A stretch of 64,000 nucleotides of DNA. Origin: Stigmatella ashevillena. Lineage in GTDB: Bacteria > Myxococcota > Myxococcia > Myxococcales > Myxococcaceae. The number at the start of each line of letters is the position of its first letter. Positions within the stretch are counted from its first letter, which is position 1. Under the pieces are notes generated by a model. It was not told the DNA's origin. It saw only the letters and a program-made list of their open reading frames with translations, and did not search any database. Location: the NCBI RefSeq assembly GCF_028368975.1, contig NZ_JAQNDM010000002.1, positions 8,426,425 to 8,490,424 on the forward strand, read 5' to 3'. The position numbers were made by a program, and so were the translations under genes. Positions 52,200 through 64,000 of the stretch are shown one piece after another.

Positions 52200-54476
52200 G
52201 TGTCGGAGCACGCCGCTACAGTGTTCCTCGTGAACGCGTCTGCTGCCCTTGCGTCCGTTGCCGTCGGCCGCCCTGTCCGGGGTGAGTTCACCTATGTCGT
52301 CCCGGACATCCTCTCGGGGAGGCTGGTCCCCGGGCAGCGGGTGCTGGTGCCGTTCGGGCGTGGAACGGCCCTGGGCTTCTTCCTGGGGCCTGCCTCGCCG
52401 CCCGCCGAGGAGGGCGTCAAGCTCAAGCCCATCCAGCGCGTCTTGGAGGAGTCGCCCTCCCTTCCGCCGGATCTCATCGCCCTGCTGCGGTTCGCCGCCG
52501 AGCACTACCGCTATCCCCTGGGAGAGGTGATCCGCAGCGCGCTGCCCCCGGGGCTCTCCAAGGCGGAGGATGAGAAGGAGGCCCGGCCGGACGTGCAGCA
52601 GTTCGCGGTGGCCCAGGTGGCCGAGCCCCCCGCGGAGCTGCGCCGGGCGCCGGCCCAGTCCGCCGCGCTCGCCTACCTGCTGGCGGTGGGAGGCCGGGCG
52701 CCTCTGGAGGAAGTGGCCCACGCGATTCCCGGTGCCCGGGAGACGCTGAAGAAGCTGGCCTCGCGCGGGCTGGTGCGCATCGAGGAGCAAGTGCTCCAGC
52801 CAGGCGTGCGCGAGGGGTTGGAGCAGGGGCGCCCCGCGTTGCTGACCCCCGAGCAGGGCGTCGCGGTGAAGTCGCTCCAGGCCTCGCTGGAGGCGGGAGG
52901 CTTCCAGACGGTGCTCTTGCACGGCGTCACCGGCAGCGGGAAGACGGAGGTGTACCTGCGCGCGGTGGAGCACGCGCTCTCCCAGGGCAAGGGCAGCCTC
53001 GTCCTGGTGCCGGAGATCGCCCTCACCCCCCAACTGGTGGGGCGCTTCCGCAGCCGCTTCGGCGCGGAGGTGGCGGTGCTGCACTCGGGGCTGAAGGACC
53101 GGGAGCGGCTCTTTCACTGGCAGGCGCTGCGCAAGGGCACCGTGCGCATCGCCGTGGGGGTGCGCTCGGCCATCTGGGCCCCGGTGGAGAACCTGGGCCT
53201 GGTGGTGGTGGACGAGGAGCATGATCCGTCCTTCAAGCAGGAGGACAAGCTTCGCTACAACGCGCGGGACATGGCGGTGGTGCGGGGCAAGCAGGCCGGC
53301 GCGCTGGTGGTGCTCGGCTCGGCCACTCCATCGCTGGAGTCCCTGGAGAACGTGCGCCGCGGCCGGTATGGCGTGCTCGAGATGAAGCGCCGGGTGGACG
53401 ACCGGCCCATGCCGGGCATCGAACTGGTGGACCTGCGCATCGAGCGGCCTCGAGATGGAGGCCCCATCCAGGAGGAGGCCCCCATCCTCTCGCCGCCGCT
53501 GCTGGACGCGATGCAGGAGACGCTCGAGCGCGGGCAGCAGACCATTCTCTTCCTCAACCGCCGCGGGCACAGCACCTTCCTGCTGTGCGAGGTGTGTGGG
53601 CTGACGCTCAAGTGCTCGGACTGCGATGTGTGCCTCACCCTGCACCGTTCCTCCTCGCGGGTGGTGTGCCACTACTGCGGGCTGAGCAGTCCCGTGCCAG
53701 AGCACTGCCGTGAGTGCACGGGGCCGCTGCTCAAGCTGGGCATTGGCACCGAGCGCGTGGAGGCGGAGGTCGCCGAGCGCCTGCCCCATGCTCGCGTGGC
53801 ACGGCTGGACCGCGATTCGGCCACCAGCGCCGAGCGCGTCACGGAGTTGCTGGCTGCCTTTGCCCGGCGCGAAATCGACGTGCTGGTGGGCACGCAGATG
53901 GTGGCCAAGGGTCACGACTTTCCCGGAGTAACCCTGGTCTGCGTGGTGATGGCGGACACCTCCCTGGCCATTCCGGATTTCCGGGCCGCCGAGCGCACCT
54001 TCCATCTGCTCACCCAGGTGGCGGGCCGGGCCGGGCGGGGCAAGGACCCGGGCCGGGTGCTGGTGCAGACGTACAACCCGGAGTCCGAGCCCGTGAAGCG
54101 CGTGCTCGTCCACGACTTTGACGGTTTTGCCCAGCAGGAGCTGGAGTGGCGCCGGGCGTTGGCATACCCACCGTTCACCCGGCTGGTGGCCATCCGGCTG
54201 GAAGGGGAGCACCCAGAGCAGACCGCCCGGGTGGCCCGGATGTTGGGGGATTTCCTGTCCCGGCGCATGCCACCGGCCTCGGCCGGGGTGCGCATGCTGG
54301 GGCCCGCGCTGGCCCCCATTGCCCGGGTCCGGGGTCGCACGCGGTGGCAGATGCTCCTCAAGGCGCCGACACATGCGGCGCTCGCCCCACTGCTTACCCG
54401 GCTGGAGGTGAAGCTGGAAGAGGTTCCTGCCGGGGTCAAGGTGACAATCGACGTCGACCCGGGAGCCATGCTGTAG
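52200..54476 (+). CDS. priA: Primosomal protein N' (replication restart helicase PriA)
   Basis: GTG 52,200 (VSEHAATVFLVNAS) is used because GGGAAG lies five bases upstream; later GTG codons are possible. The 758-residue protein has the PriA DNA-binding N-terminus (GRPVRGEFTYVVPD, then GQRVLVPFGRGTALGFF). The Walker A motif GVTGSGKTEVY begins at residue 242 and the DEEH box at residue 338. The zinc-binding cysteines follow (CEVCGLTLKCSDCDVC, CHYCG, HCREC), then helicase motifs (VLVGTQMVAKGHDFP). It reloads DnaB at stalled or broken forks. Confidence 0.95.
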   Translation: MSEHAATVFLVNASAALASVAVGRPVRGEFTYVVPDILSGRLVPGQRVLVPFGRGTALGFFLGPASPPAEEGVKLKPIQRVLEESPSLPPDLIALLRFAAEHYRYPLGEVIRSALPPGLSKAEDEKEARPDVQQFAVAQVAEPPAELRRAPAQSAALAYLLAVGGRAPLEEVAHAIPGARETLKKLASRGLVRIEEQVLQPGVREGLEQGRPALLTPEQGVAVKSLQASLEAGGFQTVLLHGVTGSGKTEVYLRAVEHALSQGKGSLVLVPEIALTPQLVGRFRSRFGAEVAVLHSGLKDRERLFHWQALRKGTVRIAVGVRSAIWAPVENLGLVVVDEEHDPSFKQEDKLRYNARDMAVVRGKQAGALVVLGSATPSLESLENVRRGRYGVLEMKRRVDDRPMPGIELVDLRIERPRDGGPIQEEAPILSPPLLDAMQETLERGQQTILFLNRRGHSTFLLCEVCGLTLKCSDCDVCLTLHRSSSRVVCHYCGLSSPVPEHCRECTGPLLKLGIGTERVEAEVAERLPHARVARLDRDSATSAERVTELLAAFARREIDVLVGTQMVAKGHDFPGVTLVCVVMADTSLAIPDFRAAERTFHLLTQVAGRAGRGKDPGRVLVQTYNPESEPVKRVLVHDFDGFAQQELEWRRALAYPPFTRLVAIRLEGEHPEQTARVARMLGDFLSRRMPPASAGVRMLGPALAPIARVRGRTRWQMLLKAPTHAALAPLLTRLEVKLEEVPAGVKVTIDVDPGAML

Positions 54477-59281
<4,805 letters not shown>

Positions 59282-59282
<1 letters not shown>

Positions 59283-59755
59283 TGCCCGCGCCCATGCCAC
59301 CCGAGCCCAAGCTGTTCTCGCTGCAAGCGCTTCCGAGCCAGCCCGAGGTGCTCATCGAGTCTCCGCGCTGGTCGATGGTGAAGCGGCGGGTGGACGGGAG
59401 CGTCGACTTCGTCTCGCCCCTTCCATGCCCCTACAACTATGGCTGCATTCCCAGCCTGCTCTCGGACGATGGAGACCCCTTGGATGCCGTGGTCCTGGGC
59501 CCCCGCCTGACCCGGGGACAGCGGCTGCTTGTCCGCAGGGTCGGCGTGGTGGACTTCCTCGATGCAGGCCGAGGAGACCCCAAGGTCATCTGCTGCGCCG
59601 GACCGTTCGGACCGAGGGACCGGGCAGGCCTGGAGCTGTTTTTCAGTACCTACGCCCACTTCAAGAGGGCCCTCCATCGCACGCGGGGTCAGCTGGCCGA
59701 CACCCGCTTCCGAGGGTGGCTCCTGGAACCGGCCAAGGATGCACGGGGGATGTGA
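59282..59755 (+). CDS. Inorganic pyrophosphatase-like protein
   Basis: The ATG shares one base with the stop of the giant upstream gene. The 157-residue protein has the family I pyrophosphatase metal site DDGDPLDAVVLG and a later Asp-Gly-x-Asp-Lys-type segment (FLDAGRGDPKV). PYNYGCIP also fits. The usual N-terminal catalytic Glu/Lys/Arg positions are altered (IESPRWSMVKRR), so it may be a divergent paralogue, not the housekeeping enzyme. The coupling to the coiled-coil gene is unusual. Confidence 0.78.
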
Positions 59756-59798
59756 GGCGTGGGTTGCCCGTCCGCTCCAGGAGGGTTAGAAAATCCCC

Positions 59799-60320
59799 AT
59801 GGTCCGCGAGATCCTGATCTGGCCCCACCCCGTTCTGAAGCAGAAAGCCCGGCCTGTCGCCAAGGTGGACGATGCCGTCCGAGCCCTGGTGAAGGACATG
59901 TTCGAGACGATGTATGCCGCCGACGGCGTGGGCCTCGCGGCACCGCAGGTCGGCGTTCTTCAGCGCATCATCGTTCTGGACACCACGCCCCGGCAGCCGG
60001 ACTCCAAGCCCCTGGCGATGATCAACCCGGAGATCGTCGGAATGGAGGGCTCGACGACCTACACGGAAGGGTGTCTGTCCATCCCCGGTGAGGCCGAGGA
60101 TGTGGACCGCGCCGCCACCGTCACCGTGAAGTTCCTGGACGTGGACGGGCAGGAGCAGACGCTCACCTGTGATGACCTCTTGGCCATCGCGGTGCAGCAC
60201 GAGACGGACCACCTGGATGGCACCGTCTTCGTGGACCACGTCTCCTCGCTCAAGCGGGAAATCATCCGCAAGCGGATGAAGCGCCTCAAGACCGAGCGCG
60301 AGACGCGCCCGTCGGCCTGA
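59799..60320 (+). CDS. def: Peptide deformylase
   Basis: The 173-residue enzyme has the three diagnostic motifs: GVGLAAPQ, EGCLSIP (metal ligand Cys92) and QHETDHLDG (His134, Glu135, His138). It removes the formyl group from new polypeptides using a metal ion. CCAGGAGGG lies 12 bases upstream of ATG. The gene is not next to fmt here, unlike in many bacteria. Its last 35 bases overlap the end of convergent nth. Confidence 0.96.
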   Translation: MVREILIWPHPVLKQKARPVAKVDDAVRALVKDMFETMYAADGVGLAAPQVGVLQRIIVLDTTPRQPDSKPLAMINPEIVGMEGSTTYTEGCLSIPGEAEDVDRAATVTVKFLDVDGQEQTLTCDDLLAIAVQHETDHLDGTVFVDHVSSLKREIIRKRMKRLKTERETRPSA

Positions 60321-60978
60321 CCTTCGCCTTTTCCACCCCGAGCTTCGGGCACAGTCCGGCCACGGCGCAGCGCTCGCATTCAGGTGAGCGCGCGAAGCAC
60401 GTGCGCCGACCGTGCCAGACGAGCAGTTGGTGGCCCATCATCCACCGCTCGGAGGGGAGCAAGGCCTGGAGATCCTCCTCGACCTTGTCCGGGTGGTGAT
60501 GCCGGGTGAAGCCCAGCCGGTTCGCCAGCCGGTTCACATGGGTGTCCACCGGAAACGCCGTGTCTCCTCCCAGGTGGATGCACACCACCCCCGCCGTCTT
60601 GTGGCCCACGCCCGGCAGTCTCTCCAGCGCCTCCCGGGAGCGCGGCACTTCCGCGCCGTGCTCGAGCACCAGCGCCTTGGCCGCCGCGACGATGTTCTTC
60701 GCCTTGGCCCGGTACAGTCCGCACGTCTGGATGTACGGCTCGACGTCCTGGGGCTGGGCCTCGGCGTAGGCTCGCGCGTCGGGGAACCGCTGGAAGAGGG
60801 CGGGGGTCACGAGGTTCACCCGCTTGTCCGTGCATTGGGCGGACAGGATGACGGCCACCAGCAGCTCCAGGGGCGTGCGGTGGTCCAGCTCGATGCGTGC
60901 GTCCGGCATCTCCTTTTCCAACAGGTCCAGCACCTTCACCGCGCGCTGCCGCCTCGCCTCTGTCGATTCACGTCCCAC
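60286..60978 (-). CDS. nth: Endonuclease III
   Basis: The 230-residue DNA glycosylase/AP lyase has the helix-hairpin-helix LPGVGHKTAGV, the catalytic Asp in FPVDTHVNRL and the four-cysteine iron-sulphur cluster loop CFARSPECERCAVAGLCP. It removes oxidised pyrimidines in base excision repair. It converges on def with a 35-base overlap of coding ends. The basic C-terminal tail is slightly longer than in E. coli. Confidence 0.95.
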   Translation of the reverse strand: MGRESTEARRQRAVKVLDLLEKEMPDARIELDHRTPLELLVAVILSAQCTDKRVNLVTPALFQRFPDARAYAEAQPQDVEPYIQTCGLYRAKAKNIVAAAKALVLEHGAEVPRSREALERLPGVGHKTAGVVCIHLGGDTAFPVDTHVNRLANRLGFTRHHHPDKVEEDLQALLPSERWMMGHQLLVWHGRRTCFARSPECERCAVAGLCPKLGVEKAKVRPTGASRARS

Positions 60979-61048
60979 GGGGCCTTGTATGGCATAACCG
61001 CCCCCGTCTCAGAAGAGGGTTCCCACCCATCAGGTAGGTAGGAAAATC

Positions 61049-62074
61049 ATGAAACCCATCGACTTTCGCTCTGACACCGTGACCCGGCCGACGGCCGGCA
61101 TGCGTCGCGCCATGCTGGAGGCCGACGTGGGGGATGACGTCTACGGAGAGGACCCCACGGTCAACTGGCTCGAGGAACGGGTGGCCGGGCGCCTGGGGCT
61201 GGAGGCGGCCCTCTTCGTCCCCTCGGGAACCCAGTCGAATCAGATCGCCATGGGGTTGCACTGCCGTCCGGGAGACGAGGTCATCACCGAGGCGGGCAGC
61301 CACATCCTCCAATACGAGGGGGGCGCGCTGTCCGCGCTCTGGGGGGTTCAGCCCCAGCCGCTGCCCGGTGAGAACGGCCTGTTGTCTGCCGAGCAGGTGG
61401 CGGAGGCGGTTCGCGCGGAGAACATCCACGCGCCGCGCTCGCGGCTGCTGTCGCTGGAGAACACCCATAACCGCAGTGGCGGGACGGTGTGGCCCCTGGA
61501 GCGCTTTCGCGAGGTGGTGGCGGCGGGGCGGCGGGCGGGCCTGGCCGTGCACCTGGACGGGGCACGCTTGTTCAACGCACAGGTGGCCACGGGCACCCCC
61601 GCGGCGGACTGGGCGAAGCTGACGGACACCACCTCGGTGTGTTTTTCCAAGGGGCTGGGGGCTCCGGTGGGCTCGGCCCTGGTGGGCTCGGCGGCGCTGA
61701 TTCAGGAAGGCCGGCGGCTGCGCAAGCGGCTGGGGGGTGGCATGCGGCAGGCAGGCATGCTCGCCGCCGCGGCCCTGTACGCGCTGGAGCACCATGTGGA
61801 GCGCCTCGCGGAGGACCATGCCCACACGCGCCGTTTGGCATTGGGGCTGGCGGAGATGCCGGGGGTGAAGGTGAACCTGGCCCGGGTGGAGACCAACATC
61901 CTGTTGGTGGAGTTCACCCGGCCCTCCCAGGAGATGGTCCCGCGGTTGGCGGCGCAAGGGCTTCTCGTCAATGCCACGGGGCCTCACTCGGTGCGGCTGG
62001 TGTGCCACCTGGATGTGTCAGCATCCGACATCGACGAGGCGCTCTCCCGCTTCCGGCGGACCGTGGAATCGTGA
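61049..62074 (+). CDS. ltaE: Low-specificity L-threonine aldolase
   Basis: The 341-residue PLP enzyme starts [19 protein letters not shown], typical of threonine aldolases. PLP would be bound at Lys201 in [13 protein letters not shown]. It also shows [10 protein letters not shown] and [10 protein letters not shown]. It splits threonine or allo-threonine to glycine and acetaldehyde. AGGTAGG precedes the ATG. Confidence 0.93.
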   Translation: MKPIDFRSDTVTRPTAGMRRAMLEADVGDDVYGEDPTVNWLEERVAGRLGLEAALFVPSGTQSNQIAMGLHCRPGDEVITEAGSHILQYEGGALSALWGVQPQPLPGENGLLSAEQVAEAVRAENIHAPRSRLLSLENTHNRSGGTVWPLERFREVVAAGRRAGLAVHLDGARLFNAQVATGTPAADWAKLTDTTSVCFSKGLGAPVGSALVGSAALIQEGRRLRKRLGGGMRQAGMLAAAALYALEHHVERLAEDHAHTRRLALGLAEMPGVKVNLARVETNILLVEFTRPSQEMVPRLAAQGLLVNATGPHSVRLVCHLDVSASDIDEALSRFRRTVES

Positions 62075-62106
62075 TGCTGGGGGGGCCGTGGTAGGCTGAG
62101 CAGGCC

Positions 62107-63072
62107 TTGTCCCGCCTTGCCGCCATCGCCCTGGTTGCGCTGTCCGCCTGCGCCACGCCGCGCGCGGACAAGGTCAGCTTCGAAGAGGCTTTTGGTTCCC
62201 CTTCGGCATCCCCTCCGGCCGAGGAGGCCCTGCCTGCCCCCGTGCGCCGGCCCAAGCGGGTGCTCGCGGCGCCCGGCGTGGAGCTGCCGTCCGCGCGGAA
62301 GTCCCTGGAGCTGGAGGCCGCACTGGCCTTCTTCGTCGATCAGGCCCGGGCGTACCGCCGGGTGGTGGAGCGCGGCAGTCCGATGACGTCCTCCCAGGTG
62401 CAGAACTGGGAGCAGATCAACGGCGCCCTCGATGCGTTCCTCGAACGTCCCGCGGCCAAGACGTCCTCGTTGGATGTCGTCCGGGCGCGGGTGACGTTGG
62501 AGTCGGAGCTGGAAGAGGACGCACGCACCTATGGAGACATTCCTCCGGAGCTCGCCGAGGCGGTGATGAGCCGGGTCTCGCTGCTCGCGGTTCGCATGAC
62601 GGAGGTGCGTGGGCTGGTGGTGAAGTCGTCGCGTCAAGCGCCGCGCCTCTCCTGGCCCCTGGAGCCCGTCTCCGTGACGAGTCACTTCGGCGAGCGGGTC
62701 CACCCCATCAAGGGGGAAGTCCGGGACCACCTGGGGGTGGATCTCGCGGCGCGGCGGGGACAGGCCATCGCCGCGGCGGCGCCGGGGGTGGTGCTGCGCG
62801 CGGGCTGGAATGGCGCCCACGGCTATTCGGTGGAGGTGCAGCACGCCGAGCGCGTCCTCACCCGCTACAGCCACCTGTCCCGCGTCCTCGTAGAGACCGG
62901 CGAGATTCTGGAGCGCGGCGACGTGCTGGGGCTCGCGGGGGACACGGGGCTGGCCACCGGGGTGCATCTGCACTTCGAGCTGTGGGAGGACGGCCAGCCG
63001 ATCGATCCGCTCGATGGGATGGGCTCACCCCAGGAAGCCGTGGCCGGAGGGGCCTCCCTGTCACAGCGGTAG
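62107..63072 (+). CDS. M23-family peptidoglycan endopeptidase lipoprotein
   Basis: TTG 62,107 opens a lipoprotein signal with lipobox LSAC. A helical region covers roughly residues 70-170. The C-terminal LytM/M23 domain carries zinc ligands His208 and Asp212 (DHLGVDLAA) and the catalytic HLHFE (His287, His289). The domain is apparently complete, so it could cleave cross-bridge or stem peptides, or activate amidases as EnvC/NlpD proteins do. It is anchored in the envelope. Confidence 0.9.
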   Translation: MSRLAAIALVALSACATPRADKVSFEEAFGSPSASPPAEEALPAPVRRPKRVLAAPGVELPSARKSLELEAALAFFVDQARAYRRVVERGSPMTSSQVQNWEQINGALDAFLERPAAKTSSLDVVRARVTLESELEEDARTYGDIPPELAEAVMSRVSLLAVRMTEVRGLVVKSSRQAPRLSWPLEPVSVTSHFGERVHPIKGEVRDHLGVDLAARRGQAIAAAAPGVVLRAGWNGAHGYSVEVQHAERVLTRYSHLSRVLVETGEILERGDVLGLAGDTGLATGVHLHFELWEDGQPIDPLDGMGSPQEAVAGGASLSQR

Positions 63073-63109
63073 GAGGGGGGGCTGGGGGTGGCTGCCCTGG
63101 AAGCACGAA

Positions 63110-63135
63110 GGGCGCCGTCCGGCAGGACGACGCCC
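63110..63135. terminator. Hairpin between the M23 and HU genes
   Basis: GGGCGCCGTCC (63110-63120) pairs with GGACGACGCCC (63125-63135) with one mismatch around a GGCA loop. It lies at the ends of the convergent M23 and HU genes and can serve both. Confidence 0.6.
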
Positions 63136-63159
63136 CTGAACTGATAGGACCTCTTGGGT

Positions 63160-63429
63160 CTACAGGGAGTTCTTCAGTTCCTTGGCCGGGCGAAAGCCGA
63201 TGGTCTTCGAGGCCTTCAGCTTCATCATCTCGTTGGTCTGCGGGTTGCGAATCTTCCGCGCCTTGCGCGAGCGGACGGACCAGGTCCCGAAGCCGGGGTA
63301 GCTGAAGCGCGCATCCCGCTTCACCGCCTTGCCAATGTTGCTGAAGACGATGTCGAGGATCTCCGCCGCCGACTTCTTCGTCAGCCGCGACTGCGCTGCT
63401 ACCACCTCCACGAGCTCTGCCTTGGTCAT
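63160..63429 (-). CDS. HU-family DNA-binding protein
   Basis: The 89-residue protein is a complete HU/IHF-type histone-like protein. It has the N-terminal helices MTKAELVEVVAAQSRLTKKS and the arm signature ARFSYPGFGTWSVRSRKAR, with a RNPQTNE turn. The C-terminus is KTIGFRPAKELKNSL. It bends and compacts DNA as a dimer. GGAGGGG just before the ATG supports the start. The 300-base region upstream is unusually AT-rich. Confidence 0.95.
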   Translation of the reverse strand: MTKAELVEVVAAQSRLTKKSAAEILDIVFSNIGKAVKRDARFSYPGFGTWSVRSRKARKIRNPQTNEMMKLKASKTIGFRPAKELKNSL

Positions 63430-63479
63430 TCGCCCCTCCGTCCGGGGTTGTCTGGCGTTGAATCGAAAACCCGTGGCGG

Positions 63480-63508
63480 TGGTAACAAATCGCTCTTTTC
63501 CCTGTCAA
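63480..63508 (-). promoter_or_regulatory. Candidate promoter of the HU gene
   Basis: On the minus strand TTGACA (63508-63503) is followed after 17 bases by TTACCA (63485-63480), giving a leader of roughly 45 bases. The -35 is perfect, the -10 weak. Confidence 0.4.
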
Positions 63509-63643
63509 TGATGGAGCGTCTCCCAGCCCGGAAAATCGGTCCCCGAGAAATGTTGACGGATGAAACACACGGCATACAGAGGGAATGCGCGTGAAAGACG
63601 TTCCACGCTCTTACTCAGTCCGGTTTGGCAATTGAGAGGGATT

Positions 63644-63683
63644 GTGATCGATTGGAGAGGAATTCCTTTGTTGTTTCGATCAC
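63644..63683. promoter_or_regulatory. Nested palindromes upstream of the partial lipoprotein gene
   Basis: GTGATCGA (63644-63651) and TCGATCAC (63676-63683) are exact inverted repeats 24 bases apart, and the 10-bp palindrome AGGAATTCCT (63658-63667) lies between them. The site is 55 bases before ATG 63,738 and 215 bases upstream of the HU start. It may bind a dimeric or tetrameric regulator, or fold into a cruciform. Confidence 0.45.
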
Positions 63684-63737
63684 TTCCGTGGCCGGTCTGA
63701 TCGCACAGGCCCTGTGAGGGATAGAGTGGCCCACCCC

Positions 63738-64000
63738 ATGCGCTCGCGCCTCCTGCCCCTCGCGCTGTTGTGGCTGAGCGCCTGCCGCGCACCCACCTCT
63801 GCCCCGCCCGCGCAGGCCCTCCCGGCCCCGGTGCAGGGCGTGTGGGTGAATAGCGCACAAACCACGCCAGGAGATGGCTCTCGGGAGCGGCCTTTCCGGA
63901 CGCTCGCCGAGGCGCTGGCCGTTCGGCCCTTGCCTACCGTGTACGTTGCGTCCGGCGTGTACGCGGGGCCTGTCCGGTTGCCCCCCGGGGGACACCTCGT
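63738..64000 (+). CDS. Lipoprotein with DUF1565/beta-helix start, 3' end outside the window
   Basis: The frame opens with MRSRLLPLALLWLSAC, a lipoprotein signal with lipobox LSAC. After an Ala/Pro linker comes TTPGDGSRERPFRTLAEAL, then TVYVASGVYAGPVRLP. That is the standard entry into DUF1565-type right-handed parallel beta-helix proteins. It is still open at the window end, so the domain is truncated here by the window and not by mutation. Likely a surface carbohydrate-binding or -modifying protein. Confidence 0.75.
   Translation, partial: MRSRLLPLALLWLSACRAPTSAPPAQALPAPVQGVWVNSAQTTPGDGSRERPFRTLAEALAVRPLPTVYVASGVYAGPVRLPPGGHL

Overview
The window looks like chromosomal DNA of a myxobacterium, most likely from the Cystobacter/Stigmatella group. 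This is inferred from the very high GC content, strong G/C bias at third codon positions, the many lipoproteins, the cysteine-rich fibro-slime proteins, an ECF sigma factor paired with an anti-sigma/CHAT fusion, and long pseudo-receiver/coiled-coil proteins. No rRNA, tRNA or CRISPR array was recognised.

Region 1 (1-26,968) is mostly core-like. It holds a truncated hypothetical gene, a coupled pair of unknown proteins, a secreted glycoside hydrolase-like protein, a MarR regulator divergent from a SnoaL-like protein, and the first copy of a cysteine-rich fibro-slime lipoprotein. These are followed by a chemoreceptor, a beta-propeller lipoprotein, an SDR oxidoreductase, glutaryl-CoA dehydrogenase (gcdH), a DUF2058 protein, small envelope proteins and an M3-like peptidase. 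An ECF sigma factor is translationally coupled to a 977-residue zinc-finger anti-sigma/TPR/CHAT protein. purU, a class II photolyase and an effector-like protein close the region.

Region 2 (about 27,000-39,700) is accessory DNA. It opens with a broken IS630-family transposase, an RCC1-repeat fragment and other debris. Next comes a lower-GC block (28,833-31,955) arranged as one tight operon: a frame-damaged type VI sheath-like gene, a small conserved protein, a WHH-type HNH nuclease toxin, a SUKH/SMI1 immunity protein and a CDC123/D123-type ATP-grasp protein. After this block lie a GFA enzyme, an RhtA-like exporter, a two-part effector-like protein, a GST-like protein, a MarR-GNAT fusion, a MAPEG protein with an unusual repeated leader, a VOC/DUF1428 pair divergent from a MarR gene, and an M15-peptidase-like protein without a signal peptide.

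Region 3 (39,900-64,000) begins with the second, nearly identical copy of the fibro-slime lipoprotein, about 33 kb from the first. Core-like genes follow: an RluA pseudouridine synthase, a GT2 glycosyltransferase, a 1,340-residue TPR protein, an outer-membrane barrel, an Hsp90-like ATPase carrying a HEAGH motif, priA, a pseudo-receiver/coiled-coil/DUF4388-like/J-domain giant, a pyrophosphatase-like protein, def, nth, a threonine aldolase, an M23 lipoprotein, an HU protein and a partial beta-helix lipoprotein.

The strongest candidates for little-described biology are the toxin-SUKH-D123 cassette, the ECF/anti-sigma-CHAT pair, the Hsp90-HExxH protein, and the MAPEG gene preceded by stacked five-codon mini-ORFs. 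All functions are read from sequence motifs by eye; no database search was run.
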